A stretch of DNA of 64,000 nucleotides from Dyella sp. BiH032 (GCF_031954525.1 NZ_CP134867.1:186001-250000), one strand, 5' to 3'; shown: positions 40,449 through 51,264, counted from the stretch's first letter. Numbers and translations: made by a program. The notes: generated by a model from the letters alone, not told the origin.

Positions 40449-42680
40449 TCAGGGCGCCAACTGCGTCGCCAGCGCGTCGGCCATCGGCGCCAACGGATAG
40501 TTGCGCTCCAGCTGGCGCGCCATTTCGTCGAAGACCGGCGCGGAAATGGTCCAGCCCAGCGGTATCGGATACTCGCCGGGGCACAGGCGAAAATGCCACA
40601 GCATGTCGCCCCGCGCCGGATCGGCTATATCGGGCCGCAGGCCGAGCAGCATCTGCGTCCTGGCGTATTCACCGCGGGCGCTGCGCGTGTCCATCAGCGC
40701 CCGCAGCGGCGCGGTCACTTCGCCGCTCGGTGCGCTGCCCCTGCCGCCCGTTTGCTCGCCTGGGCAGGCGGTGGCGTACAGCGGCAGCGGATGGGCGGGA
40801 TCGTGTCGGTCGACGAAGTCCGCCATCTCCGGATCGTTGCTGATGTGCAGCACGATGAAGCGCAGCGACAAGCCGCGCGCTTCCGCCAGTGTGCGCAGGC
40901 GCCGTTTCACTTCGATCAAGGTCGTGGCGCCGGAGTTCTCGAAGTAGCCGCCATCGACCAGCTGCAACCGGTTCGGCACGGGCGGCGTGACACCAGCCGG
41001 CGGCGCCGTCTCCAGCGTGCCGGCCGGGCTGACGTAGGTGAAGCGCGCACTGTTGAGCGCCGCCTCGCTCAGCGGCACGCGCGGATCGAGCCAGGCCGCG
41101 CCATCGAACGCCGCCGTCCACGGCTGCTGCTGCAGCGTGGCCATGGGGCGGAACGGATGCTGGATGAAGCGCCGCCCCTCGGCGACCGTCGTACTGTTGA
41201 GGAACAGTGCCGGCGTGCCGGTGTCCGGTGCGCCACCGGCCGTTTCGTAGAGAGTGCTGAACGGCTGCGCGAACGCCTCGGCGCCCTGCTGGCGCGCCGC
41301 GTGTTCCCAGGCGCGGGTCAAGGCGCGAGAACGGTCGTCGAACCACGCGCCCGGCAGCCAGCGCTGGGTGAAATCGACGAAGAGCATGTTGGCCAGCGTC
41401 GGGGCGAGGAAGTCGTGGTCGAGCAGGCCGCGCGCGCGCCGTTCGAGCGTATCCGCCCGCGCGCCGGCGGGCTGGCGCAGCAGGGACACATACGTCGCCA
41501 GTCCAAGGCTGCCGCCGGACACGCCGCTCCCGGCGAACAGATAGCGCGCCAGCAAGGGTTCGCCCTGCTGAGGCCGGCGTGTCTCCACCATCGCGGTAAG
41601 CCTGGCCAGCACCATCGCCGTCCAGGCCGCGCCGCGGATGCCGCCGCCTTCGGCGGTGACCAGTACCACCGGGCATGGCGACTTGCCGGCGCAGCGCTGG
41701 TCCAGCCAGGCCCGCGCGTAGTCGTCGAACGCCGGGCGGGTGTCCACGGGCGCGGTGGCGGGATGCTGGTGCGTGCTCATGCCCAGGTACTGGCGCACCC
41801 GATGGTTGTCGTTGAGGTGCAGGGCGTGGAGGGCGCCGCTGACCAGCAGCAGTCCGCTCAGCAGCGGAAAGCCGCGCCGGTCGGCCAGCATGCACAGCCA
41901 GCCGCCGTTGAGGCACAGGAACGCCGCGGCGATGAGCAGGATCGCCAACGGGCCGATGCCGTCCAGGAGCTCCGGCCGCAACCCGATCAGCACGGTAGCG
42001 GCGATGTTCGCGCCGATGGACACGGCGTACACCGTCCGTGCGGCGCGTCCCAGCCGCCCCACCCGTTCGACGCGCTTCTCTTCATCGGGCGACGCACATA
42101 CCGCGGGAAAGCGGCCGCTCAAACGGGGCAGCGCGTTGAGCACGCGGCGGCGGGTCATGAAGAATACGATCAGCACGAGGGACACCATCAGCAGCCCCAC
42201 CGCGCGCCACATCCGCCCCTGGCAATCCAGCGTGATACCGCACGGGCCATGCGGGAGACGGTGCAAGGCGAGCACATAGCCGAGCAGCACCAACAGCGGG
42301 ATCGACGCGCCCAGGATGCGCGGCAGCCAGCTGCGCAAACCCTTGCCGCGAGCGTCCTGGAGCGCCGGCCAGCGCAGGTACATCAGGCGATAGGCATTGC
42401 GCGCGCCGTACCACACCGCCAGTCCGGCCAGGGCGCTGCTGCCGAGCAAAGCCAGGTAGCGCCAGAGACTCGGGTCGATCCACACGGCGATCAGGAAGAG
42501 CTCGGCCGCCTGATCCACGCTGGTGGCCACGACAGCGGCGATAGCCAGTATCCACAACGAGACGCGCAGCGGCTTGAGATGGTCGAGCAGCAGGGAAAAC
42601 ACGCCGCCCGCCCGGTCGAAGAGACGTTGCAGCCAGCCCGGCCGTCCGGCGTCCGCAGGATGGGTATTCGCCTTCCGCAT
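40449..42680 (-). CDS. Multi-pass membrane protein with patatin-like lipase domain
   Basis: The 743-residue product combines an N-terminal membrane region of about seven or eight helices (residues about 30-320) with a C-terminal patatin domain. Catalytic features are AEGGGIRGAAW (oxyanion, about 343-353), GSGVSGGSLG (nucleophile serine, about 382-391) and DGGYFENSG (Asp, about 575). The ATG at 42680 is preceded by GGGGAG; a TTG further upstream is less likely. It is probably an inner-membrane lipid hydrolase of unknown substrate. Confidence 0.87.
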   Translation of the reverse strand: MRKANTHPADAGRPGWLQRLFDRAGGVFSLLLDHLKPLRVSLWILAIAAVVATSVDQAAELFLIAVWIDPSLWRYLALLGSSALAGLAVWYGARNAYRLMYLRWPALQDARGKGLRSWLPRILGASIPLLVLLGYVLALHRLPHGPCGITLDCQGRMWRAVGLLMVSLVLIVFFMTRRRVLNALPRLSGRFPAVCASPDEEKRVERVGRLGRAARTVYAVSIGANIAATVLIGLRPELLDGIGPLAILLIAAAFLCLNGGWLCMLADRRGFPLLSGLLLVSGALHALHLNDNHRVRQYLGMSTHQHPATAPVDTRPAFDDYARAWLDQRCAGKSPCPVVLVTAEGGGIRGAAWTAMVLARLTAMVETRRPQQGEPLLARYLFAGSGVSGGSLGLATYVSLLRQPAGARADTLERRARGLLDHDFLAPTLANMLFVDFTQRWLPGAWFDDRSRALTRAWEHAARQQGAEAFAQPFSTLYETAGGAPDTGTPALFLNSTTVAEGRRFIQHPFRPMATLQQQPWTAAFDGAAWLDPRVPLSEAALNSARFTYVSPAGTLETAPPAGVTPPVPNRLQLVDGGYFENSGATTLIEVKRRLRTLAEARGLSLRFIVLHISNDPEMADFVDRHDPAHPLPLYATACPGEQTGGRGSAPSGEVTAPLRALMDTRSARGEYARTQMLLGLRPDIADPARGDMLWHFRLCPGEYPIPLGWTISAPVFDEMARQLERNYPLAPMADALATQLAP

Positions 42681-42851
42681 GGCACTCCCCGCCGGTCGCA
42701 AAAAAACGGCTCGATGTTACGCCGAGGGCGAATGCGGTTTGTGCGCGGCGCGGCAAACCCCGAACGTTCGGCCTACTATGATCCGCGCCCAGGTGGGAGT
42801 AGCGTTTTGGCCGTTCCCGCGGCCGTACTTTCCCCGAGAACCGAGGTCTCC

Positions 42852-43076
42852 ATGCGCTGGCTCCTGTTGATCGGCACTCTCCTCTCGCTCGTCCTGAGCT
42901 TCACCCGCCACAGCGGCGGGGCGATGGGACTTTGGCTGTTGCTGGCCATCGTCGGCGCCTTCGCCACTACGCTGGCTTTCGCGCAGGCGAGAATCAGCGC
43001 CAGCTCGCGCATGGAAACACTTTCCGAGTACGACCTGCAGCGCCTGCGCGAAGGGAAAACGCCCTTCCGGCATTGA
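42852..43076 (+). CDS. Small membrane protein, hypothetical
   Basis: A 74-residue ORF starts MRWLLLIGTLLSLVLSFTRH and has two hydrophobic helices (about 1-16 and 24-45) and a charged C-terminus (SEYDLQRLREGKTPFRH). It has no recognised family. The frame is open far upstream but only as antisense of the patatin gene; the ATG at 42852 follows a GAGGT-type ribosome-binding site. It is divergent from the membrane patatin gene with about 170 bases between the starts. Confidence 0.6.
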   Translation: MRWLLLIGTLLSLVLSFTRHSGGAMGLWLLLAIVGAFATTLAFAQARISASSRMETLSEYDLQRLREGKTPFRH

Positions 43077-43140
43077 GCGGCTGGCAGCGCCGCCGCACAT
43101 TTTCGTAGTGCTTCGATTGCCTCTCCGGACCCTCCTGGAT

Positions 43141-43177
43141 GACGTTCCGTTTCGCAACTGAAAGTTGCGAAAACGTC
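43141..43177 (+). promoter_or_regulatory. Strong hairpin in the leader of the secreted-protein gene
   Basis: TTTCGCAACT (43150-43159) and AGTTGCGAAA (43163-43172) are perfect 10-base arms around GAA. Outside them GACGT (43141-43145) pairs with ACGTC (43173-43177), leaving a four-base bulge on one side. The structure ends just before AAAGGAG (43180-43185) and the ATG at 43192. It could be a protein-binding operator or a leader hairpin that controls translation. Confidence 0.5.
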
Positions 43178-43191
43178 CAAAGGAGCAACTC

Positions 43192-44235
43192 ATGATTGGC
43201 AAACTGGTGGGCATCGGCCTGCTCATGCTGGCGGCGTTTCCTGCCGCGGCCGCGGATCGCGTGAACCTCTATTTCTGCGATGGCTGTTCGGTGGAGCAGG
43301 AACGCGAGATGGTAAAGGGATTGACCGGCGAGATGGGCACTTTCGACTTCTACGTCGGCAACTTCCCTGCCCAGACCATCCACAAGTACCAGTTGTCGCG
43401 TGGCTGGTCGCAGCCGCCGTGCAGCAATGGCCCAGGCGATCCCAACTGCAACCAGGAGATGACGGTGCCGACGCTGACCGCCCAGCCGACGTGGGCGCGC
43501 GCGACGGTGGAAACTTACGTCTACAACAAGGAGGTGGAGCAGCCGTATCTGGAGGCTTATCAGTATCTGGTCCAGTTTTATTACACGGAGCCGATGGGCT
43601 TTAAGAAGTTCTACGAGTTCCAGATCATCGATCCGGCGCAGACCGCGTCGACGGCTTATCAGTCGTTCTACGAGAACGGCCGGTTCCTTCCCCGGAACAG
43701 CGGGATCCTGGGCAATCCGGTCAACCCGGTGATCGATTATCCCGACCCCAGTACGACGGCGTTCGACATTTCGCGTGCCGGGGCGAAGCGCGATCTCCTG
43801 CTGGAGTTCGTACGCAGCAACATGCTGCAGCGAGTGAATATCGGCATGGACAACGTGGCCAAGGTGCTATCGGCACTCGGGATCATCGACAACAGCAAGT
43901 TGCCCGGCATCGACGTCATCGTGTACCTGGCCGATGGCGGCAAGGCGACGCTGCGGCTCAATAACAGCACGACCGTTCCGGTCTATGAAGTCGTGGAAGA
44001 CTCGCTGCGCGACTCGCATGGCAACCCGGTACCCATGCAGCCGGAGCAGCTGGCGAATCAGATCATGGAGTTCGATTACACCGGTTCAGGCAAAGCCTAT
44101 GACATTACGCTGATGCGCAATCAGCTCGAGTTCCTCGGCGCCGGCGTGCAGGAAATCCAGGTTGCGCCGCGCTGGCAATGCGGAAGCGTCATGAGCAGCC
44201 AGGGAACGGTCACCGTGACTTGCCGACCCCGCTGA
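43192..44235 (+). CDS. Secreted protein of unknown family, long paralogue
   Basis: The 347-residue product has a signal peptide (MIGKLVGIGLLMLAAFPAAA). The N-terminal segment (about 20-125) contains a CxxC (NLYFCDGCSVEQ) and two further cysteines in SQPPCSNGPGDPNCNQE. The rest (about 140-347) is homologous to the neighbouring 247-residue protein. Shared blocks are YEFQIIDPA, DYP-x-P-x-TT, NML-x-R-x-N, VY-x-ADGG, DSHGN-x-VP, and a C-terminal cysteine pair (WQCGSV...TCRPR). No known domain is recognised. AAAGGAG precedes the ATG and a weak terminator follows. Confidence 0.82.
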   Translation: MIGKLVGIGLLMLAAFPAAAADRVNLYFCDGCSVEQEREMVKGLTGEMGTFDFYVGNFPAQTIHKYQLSRGWSQPPCSNGPGDPNCNQEMTVPTLTAQPTWARATVETYVYNKEVEQPYLEAYQYLVQFYYTEPMGFKKFYEFQIIDPAQTASTAYQSFYENGRFLPRNSGILGNPVNPVIDYPDPSTTAFDISRAGAKRDLLLEFVRSNMLQRVNIGMDNVAKVLSALGIIDNSKLPGIDVIVYLADGGKATLRLNNSTTVPVYEVVEDSLRDSHGNPVPMQPEQLANQIMEFDYTGSGKAYDITLMRNQLEFLGAGVQEIQVAPRWQCGSVMSSQGTVTVTCRPR

Positions 44236-44242
44236 CCATCGA

Positions 44243-44266
44243 GGCGGTGACGCGGAGGTCACCGCC
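44243..44266 (+). terminator. Hairpin after the first secreted paralogue
   Basis: GGCGGTGAC (44243-44251) and GTCACCGCC (44258-44266) form a 9-bp stem seven bases after the stop codon, followed by TATTTC. The T tract is weak, so read-through into the second paralogue at 44311 is possible. Confidence 0.55.
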
Positions 44267-44310
44267 TATTTCATGCCGCTCATATCGGTCACGAAGGAAC
44301 GAGCTTAGCC

Positions 44311-45054
44311 ATGGATATGAAGACACGGGTCCGCACGGTCGCCTACGCCGTTTTCATGACGGCTTTCTCGTCGACGGCGGCAGTCAACAATCTTGATGCT
44401 CCGTACCGCGCGGAACGCGTGCGGTTGCCGCGAACGCGCTATGAATTTCAGATCATCGATCCTGCCGACACCGGGTCAGCGATCTATCGAAGGTTCTGCG
44501 ACAAAGGGGAGTTTCATCCGCAAGAGGCCGATACGGCTGGCGTACACGTCCTGCCGATCACCGACTATCCGAATCCCGCCACGACGGTGTACGACGTCGT
44601 TCCTCGCGGCCGCGCGAGAAGCCAGCTGCTCGATGCCGTTCGCTACAACATGCTGCGTCGGGCCAACGTCGACATGGATAGCGTTGCAGGCGGGCTATCG
44701 CGCCTGGGTTTGCTAGGCCGGATTCTCCAGCCATCGATCAACGTCGTGGTGTACTTCGCGGACGGCGGCCACGTCGCACTCGCACTTGGAAACACGACGG
44801 CGCTTGTCTTCGAGCTGGATGAAACGTCTGCGCGTGACTCGCATGGAAACACGGTCCCCGTACTTCGGGAACAGATCGCGACGGGGAAATGGACATTCGA
44901 TTTCCATGGACCGGGCAATCCCCGGGACGCAGGGCATCTGCGCGATCAACTTCGATTTCTTGGCGTCGACATCGACCGGCTTCCGCCAGACGCCGCGGGC
45001 TACACCTGTGGCGTTATATCCGGCGCCGATACCTTGTCCTGCGGGGTGCATTAA
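44311..45054 (+). CDS. Secreted protein of unknown family, short paralogue
   Basis: The 247-residue product has a probable signal peptide (MDMKTRVRTVAYAVFMTAFS, cleaved near STAA) and then directly the domain shared with the preceding gene (YEFQIIDPADTGSAIYRRFC onward). It lacks the about 105-residue cysteine-containing N-terminal domain of the long paralogue, but keeps the C-terminal cysteine pair (YTCGVI...SCGVH). Similarity is moderate, so the duplication is old. Function unknown; the pair could be structural or interacting secreted factors. Confidence 0.78.
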   Translation: MDMKTRVRTVAYAVFMTAFSSTAAVNNLDAPYRAERVRLPRTRYEFQIIDPADTGSAIYRRFCDKGEFHPQEADTAGVHVLPITDYPNPATTVYDVVPRGRARSQLLDAVRYNMLRRANVDMDSVAGGLSRLGLLGRILQPSINVVVYFADGGHVALALGNTTALVFELDETSARDSHGNTVPVLREQIATGKWTFDFHGPGNPRDAGHLRDQLRFLGVDIDRLPPDAAGYTCGVISGADTLSCGVH

Positions 45055-45056
45055 TG

Positions 45057-45082
45057 AAACAGCGGCCGAAGGGCCGCTGTTT
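45057..45082. terminator. Bidirectional terminator
   Basis: AAACAGCGGCC (45057-45067) and GGCCGCTGTTT (45072-45082) pair perfectly around GAAG. It lies two bases after the short paralogue's stop and 17 bases from the stop of the convergent MFS gene. The A/T-rich ends make it usable for both. Confidence 0.85.
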
Positions 45083-45099
45083 CCGGGATGGTGGCAACC

Positions 45100-46755
45100 T
45101 CAGTCGATGATGTCGACGTCCTTCGTTTCCTTCAGGAACAACAACCCGATGAAGAACGTCCCCACGGCCACGATGATCGGATACCAGAGGCCGTAGTAGA
45201 TGTCGCCTTTCCATGCGACCAGCATGAAGCCGATGGTGGGCACGAAACCGCCGAACCAGCCGTTGCCGATGTGGTACGGCAGGCTCATCGAGGTGTAGCG
45301 GATGCGCGTGGGGAACATCTCCACCAGCCAGGCGGCGATCGGGCCATAGACCATGGTCACGTAGATCACCAGGATCGCCAACAGCACGACCAGCATGACG
45401 TAGTTCGATTGCGCCGGATCGGCCTTGTCGGGATAGCCGGCTGTCTTGAGCGCCGCGCCGGTGGTGGCACCGAATGCCTTGCTCTGCGCCGCGAACGTGG
45501 CGCTGTCCAGGCTGCCGCCCTCGAACGAATCGATGGTCTTGTCGCCGATCTTCACCTGGGCGACCGCGCCAGCGGGTGCGGCTTCGTTGCGATAGGGAAT
45601 GCCCTTTTTCGCCAGGAAGGTCTTGGCCACGTCGCAGGAACTGGTGAACTTGCTCTTGCCCACCGGATCGAACTGGAAGCTGCAGGCATTCGGATCGGCG
45701 ACCACCGTGACCGGCGCGCTGGCCGCGGCGGTTTCGATGGCGGGATTACCGTAGTGGGTCAGACCCTTGAAGATCGGGAAGTAGGTGAGCGCGGCCAGCA
45801 GGCAGCCGGCAAGCACGATGCTCTTGCGGCCGATGCGGTCCGACAGCCAGCCGAAGAACACGAAGAACGGCGTGCCGATGATCAGCGCGCAGGCGATCAA
45901 CAGGTTCGCCGTGGTTCCTTCGATCTTCAGGCTCTGGGTCAGGAAGTACAGCGCGTAGAACTGGCCGGTGTACCACACCACTGCCTGGCCCGCCGTGGCG
46001 CCGAGCAGCGCGAGGATCACCAGCTTCAAGTTCTTCCACTGGCCGAACGCCTCGGTGAGCGGAGCCTTGGAGTGCTTGCCTTCGGCTTTCATCTGCCGGA
46101 ACACCGGCGACTCCTGGAGCTGGAGCCGGATGTAGACCGAAACCGCCACCAGCACCGAGGAGATCAGGAAGGGAATACGCCAGCCCCAGTCCTCGAACGT
46201 CTTGTCGCCCAGGCTCAGGCGCGTGCCCAGGATCACCAACAGCGAGAGGAACAGGCCGAACGTGGCGGTGATCTGGATGAAGCTGGTGTACAGACCGCGC
46301 TTGCCGTGTGGCGCGTGCTCGGCGACGTAGGTCGCCGCACCGCCGTACTCGCCGCCGAGTGCCAGACCCTGCAACAGTCGCAGAGCGATCAGCAGCACCG
46401 GCGCGATGATGCCCACCGTGCCGTAGCTGGGCAGCACGCCGACCAGGAAGGTCGACAAGCCCATGATGATGATGGTGATCAGGAAGGTGTACTTGCGCCC
46501 GACCAAGTCGCCTAGGCGACCGAACACGATGGCGCCGAACGGCCGTACCGCGAAGCCGGCGGCGAAGGCCAGCAGCGCGAAGATGAAGGCGCTGGTCTCG
46601 TTGAGGCCGGAAAAGAAGTGCTTGCCGATCAGCACGGCGAGCGAACCGTACAGATAGAAGTCGTACCACTCGAAGACGGTGCCCAGGCTGGAAGCCAGAA
46701 TCACCCTGCGGTGACTGGTATCAAGCGCGGCGGCGTCCGTTGCAGTCGTAGCCAT
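45100..46755 (-). CDS. MHS-family MFS transporter with a periplasmic insertion
   Basis: The 551-residue product is a metabolite:H+ symporter of the ProP/KgtP/ShiA type. It has the diagnostic start (LASSLGTVFEWYDFYLYGSL), the loop 2-3 motif GRLGDLVGRKYTFL, and the second-half counterpart GWLSDRIGRKSIVL. Unlike the standard 430-residue proteins it has an insert of about 120 residues (about 325-448) between helices, containing two cysteines and lysine-rich segments. Likely substrates are small organic acids; neighbouring porin and acs genes fit a carboxylate-uptake role. Confidence 0.9.
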   Translation of the reverse strand: MATTATDAAALDTSHRRVILASSLGTVFEWYDFYLYGSLAVLIGKHFFSGLNETSAFIFALLAFAAGFAVRPFGAIVFGRLGDLVGRKYTFLITIIIMGLSTFLVGVLPSYGTVGIIAPVLLIALRLLQGLALGGEYGGAATYVAEHAPHGKRGLYTSFIQITATFGLFLSLLVILGTRLSLGDKTFEDWGWRIPFLISSVLVAVSVYIRLQLQESPVFRQMKAEGKHSKAPLTEAFGQWKNLKLVILALLGATAGQAVVWYTGQFYALYFLTQSLKIEGTTANLLIACALIIGTPFFVFFGWLSDRIGRKSIVLAGCLLAALTYFPIFKGLTHYGNPAIETAAASAPVTVVADPNACSFQFDPVGKSKFTSSCDVAKTFLAKKGIPYRNEAAPAGAVAQVKIGDKTIDSFEGGSLDSATFAAQSKAFGATTGAALKTAGYPDKADPAQSNYVMLVVLLAILVIYVTMVYGPIAAWLVEMFPTRIRYTSMSLPYHIGNGWFGGFVPTIGFMLVAWKGDIYYGLWYPIIVAVGTFFIGLLFLKETKDVDIID

Positions 46756-46866
46756 GTTGCTCCCCTACGGATATCAGTGTCCGGCCGTTGCTGGCGGCCG
46801 GAGGGCGAAGGACGTCGTCCCGTGAAGCCCGGAAAGGCGGCGCACCCCCGTGCGCCGCCCCGCGGG

Positions 46867-48336
46867 TCAGAACTTGTAAAGCGCGTTGAGGCTGACCTGG
46901 TTGCCGCCCAGCTTCTTCCGGTCGGTGCCGTTGGTCGTGTAGTCGAGCTTGTCGTAGATCCACTCCGCACCCAGTTCGTAGGCGCCAGAGGCGTATTGCA
47001 GGCTGAGCGCGGTCTGCCGGTTGCGCAGGCGGCCATTGGTGAAGGGCGCCTTGCCGGCCCAGCGGATCACGTCCTTGTCGTCCGGATTGCTCTGCGCGTA
47101 GAACGCGTTGACGCTCCAGTTCTTGGTGAAGTTGTAGCCGACCTGCAGGTAGCCGCCCTTGTCGGAGATGTCGCCGAATTGCGACAGGTCGCCGAACACC
47201 TGGCCAATGCCTTTGCCGGCATAGACGAGGGCCTTGAGGTTCCACGGGCCGGGCTTCCAGTTGGCGCCGATCTCGTAGACCAGGCTGTTGACCTTGTCCT
47301 TGATAGGCGCGGCCACGGTGTCGCCGACACCCTTGAGGTTGACCTGGCTGTAGTGCGCGACGAAGAAGGCCAGCCAGTCCTTGTCCTGTACGTGCAGGCG
47401 CGCTTCCACTTGCGGGCGGAAGCCGGCATTGCCCGCGGTCAGATAGTTCAGGTTGTCGCCGGGGCCGTTCCAGGTGCCTTCGAAGGCACCCAGGTCGAGC
47501 CGCCACTTAGGTCCGGACGAGGAGCCGTGGTTGAGGTCCTGCATCCACACCACGCCAGGGAAACGCCAGCCGATCAGGCCGGTGCCGAAGCCCAGCGGGA
47601 ACGCGATATGCGACAGCGAGTTGGGGACCATGTCCAGCGGGAAAAGGAGTTCCCACTGCTGGCCGATGCGCACGGTGCTGCCGATCTCCGGATTGGTCAG
47701 GTCCATGTAAGCCTGGCGCAGGCGCGGCACGGGTTGCTGCTCGCTGTACGGGCCGGTGCCGTTGAAGCCACCGAAGAAGTCCATCTCGATGCGGCCGCCG
47801 CCGCTCCAGTTGTCGGTGAACTTGGCGCCCTTGAAGTCGAGCCAGAAGCGCGTGTTGCGCACGTCCACGCCGCTGAGCGAGCCGGACGAGGGCGCAGCAC
47901 TGGTGCGCGGAATCGGGTACTCCGCGTTCTGGCCGTTGCCGAACGAGAAGTTCTTGCTCTGGCTGAAGGCGCTGGCACTGATGAAGCCATGCAGTGCGAC
48001 CGACACGCCAGGTGCGGCGCTGAAGGTTTCCTTCGGCGGCGGCGCCGCGGCCACTTTCTGCGCGGTGGCATTGGCTTCGGCCGCCTGTTGCTGCGCCTGC
48101 GCCACTTGTTGCTGCTGTTGCTGCTGCTGAGTCTGTTGCTGACGCAGCATGTCCTTCAGTTCCGCCAGTTCCTGTTCGAGCTGGGACACGCGGGATTCGA
48201 GCTGCTGCTCACGCGTGGCGGTCTTGGGCTTGGCTTTGGCCGCCGGCTCGGCCTGCGCCCCCAGCGGCAGGCCCAGCGCGACGGCGATCGCCAGCGCGAC
48301 AGCGGTACGGTGACCGCCCGAACGAATCGACACCAT
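46867..48336 (-). CDS. DcaP-like trimeric outer-membrane porin
   Basis: The 489-residue product has a signal peptide (about residues 1-29, ending AQA), then a coiled coil (about 38-85) with a glutamine run (TQQQQQQQQVAQAQQQ). A 16-stranded beta-barrel domain follows, ending in an aromatic residue (LNALYKF). This layout is typical of DcaP porins of Acinetobacter, which transport dicarboxylates. GGGGAGG precedes the ATG at 48336. It is downstream of the divergent acs promoter region and upstream of the MHS transporter on the same strand (111 bases), so the two may cooperate in uptake. Confidence 0.87.
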   Translation of the reverse strand: MVSIRSGGHRTAVALAIAVALGLPLGAQAEPAAKAKPKTATREQQLESRVSQLEQELAELKDMLRQQQTQQQQQQQQVAQAQQQAAEANATAQKVAAAPPPKETFSAAPGVSVALHGFISASAFSQSKNFSFGNGQNAEYPIPRTSAAPSSGSLSGVDVRNTRFWLDFKGAKFTDNWSGGGRIEMDFFGGFNGTGPYSEQQPVPRLRQAYMDLTNPEIGSTVRIGQQWELLFPLDMVPNSLSHIAFPLGFGTGLIGWRFPGVVWMQDLNHGSSSGPKWRLDLGAFEGTWNGPGDNLNYLTAGNAGFRPQVEARLHVQDKDWLAFFVAHYSQVNLKGVGDTVAAPIKDKVNSLVYEIGANWKPGPWNLKALVYAGKGIGQVFGDLSQFGDISDKGGYLQVGYNFTKNWSVNAFYAQSNPDDKDVIRWAGKAPFTNGRLRNRQTALSLQYASGAYELGAEWIYDKLDYTTNGTDRKKLGGNQVSLNALYKF

Positions 48337-48406
48337 GGTCTTTGCCTCCCCGGGGCTATGGCGAGACCGAGCTTGGTGATGCTGCAATGCGTACGCCTAT
48401 TCCCCA

Positions 48407-48437
48407 TTGGTCGAACCTCGACCAAAGTCGAACCGAC
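48407..48437. promoter_or_regulatory. Palindrome array between porin and acs genes
   Basis: TTGGTCGAaccTCGACCAA (48407-48425) is a perfect palindrome with 8-base arms. Immediately after it GTCGaacCGAC (48427-48437) is a second, shorter one with the same three-base spacing. Three direct TCGAACC/TCGACCA/TCGAACC repeats run through the region. It lies about 120-150 bases before acs and 71-100 bases before the porin start. It is a candidate site for the adjacent response regulator. Confidence 0.5.
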
Positions 48438-48556
48438 GCTGTCACGACCGCTTTGCCGGCCTTTCGCTACACTCGCCCAACGCGCCGTCGGCAAAGGGTT
48501 TGTCGCGGCCATCCACGTCCGCGGGCGCACATCCGCCCGGCCAGCAGGAGCCGTCC

Positions 48557-50497
<1,941 letters not shown>

Positions 50498-50579
50498 AGG
50501 AACCAGGCATCGGGCATGGCACATCGGTGAACGCGCCGCATATTCCATTCCCGATGCTCCCTTCCCTGCCGCCGCCCCC

Positions 50580-51257
50580 ATGCCCGACGTCCTGATCGCC
50601 GACGACCATCCGCTGTTCCGCGATGCGCTCCAGCGCGCGGTGCTCAGCGCCATGCCCGAAGCCAGCGTGCATTGCGCCGACAGCGTGCACAGCCTGCTGG
50701 TGTTGGTCGAGCAATTCCCGGAAGCCGACCTGCTGCTGCTCGACCTGCACATGCCCGGCGCGCGCGGCTATTCGGCGCTGGCGCACATCCGTGGGCAGTT
50801 TCCCGGACTTCCCACGATCGTCGTCTCCGGTCACGAGGAGGCCCAAGTCGCCAGGCGCGCGCTCGCGCACGGTGCCTCGGCCTACATTCCCAAGTCCAGT
50901 TCCGGCGAGGACATCGTGCAGGCGATCCGCACCGTGCTCGATGGCGACGTATGGCTGCCGCACGCGCTGTTGAGCGACGCGGGGTCCGCGCTGAAGGACG
51001 ACGAAGCGGAGATCGCCACGCGCGTGGCGTCGCTGACTCCCCAGCAGTTCCGCGTGCTCACGATGATCGCCGAGGGTCTGCTCAACAAGCAGATCGCCTA
51101 CGACCTGGGCGTGTCGGAAGCCACGGTGAAAGCGCACATGACCGCCATCATGCGCAAGCTCGGCGTGAACAACCGCACGCAGGTGGCGCTCGCGGCGAGC
51201 CAGCTCGCCGTGGAGCCCGGCAGCATGCAACAGCCCTTACCCGACGACGACGAATGA
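50580..51257 (+). CDS. crbR: LuxR-type response regulator, CrbR-like
   Basis: The 225-residue product has a receiver domain (phosphoacceptor D55 in LLLLDLHMPG; K105 in YIPKSSS) and a C-terminal LuxR/NarL helix-turn-helix (about 149-200; LTPQQFRVLTMIAEGLLNKQ and YDLGVSEATVKAHMTAIMRK). It lies 82 bases after acs. CrbR in Pseudomonas, Vibrio and Shewanella activates acs in response to acetate together with the kinase CrbS, whose homologue is the convergent next gene. The symbol rests on that context and should be read as CrbR-like. Confidence 0.85.
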   Translation: MPDVLIADDHPLFRDALQRAVLSAMPEASVHCADSVHSLLVLVEQFPEADLLLLDLHMPGARGYSALAHIRGQFPGLPTIVVSGHEEAQVARRALAHGASAYIPKSSSGEDIVQAIRTVLDGDVWLPHALLSDAGSALKDDEAEIATRVASLTPQQFRVLTMIAEGLLNKQIAYDLGVSEATVKAHMTAIMRKLGVNNRTQVALAASQLAVEPGSMQQPLPDDDE

Positions 51258-51264
51258 ACCGGCA

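Noticed and set aside
50507..50557. Terminator between acs and crbR (GCATCGGG/CCCGATGC arms)
   Set aside because: The 8-bp arms are 35 bases apart with no T tract; the pairing may be fortuitous, so it is not listed as a terminator.
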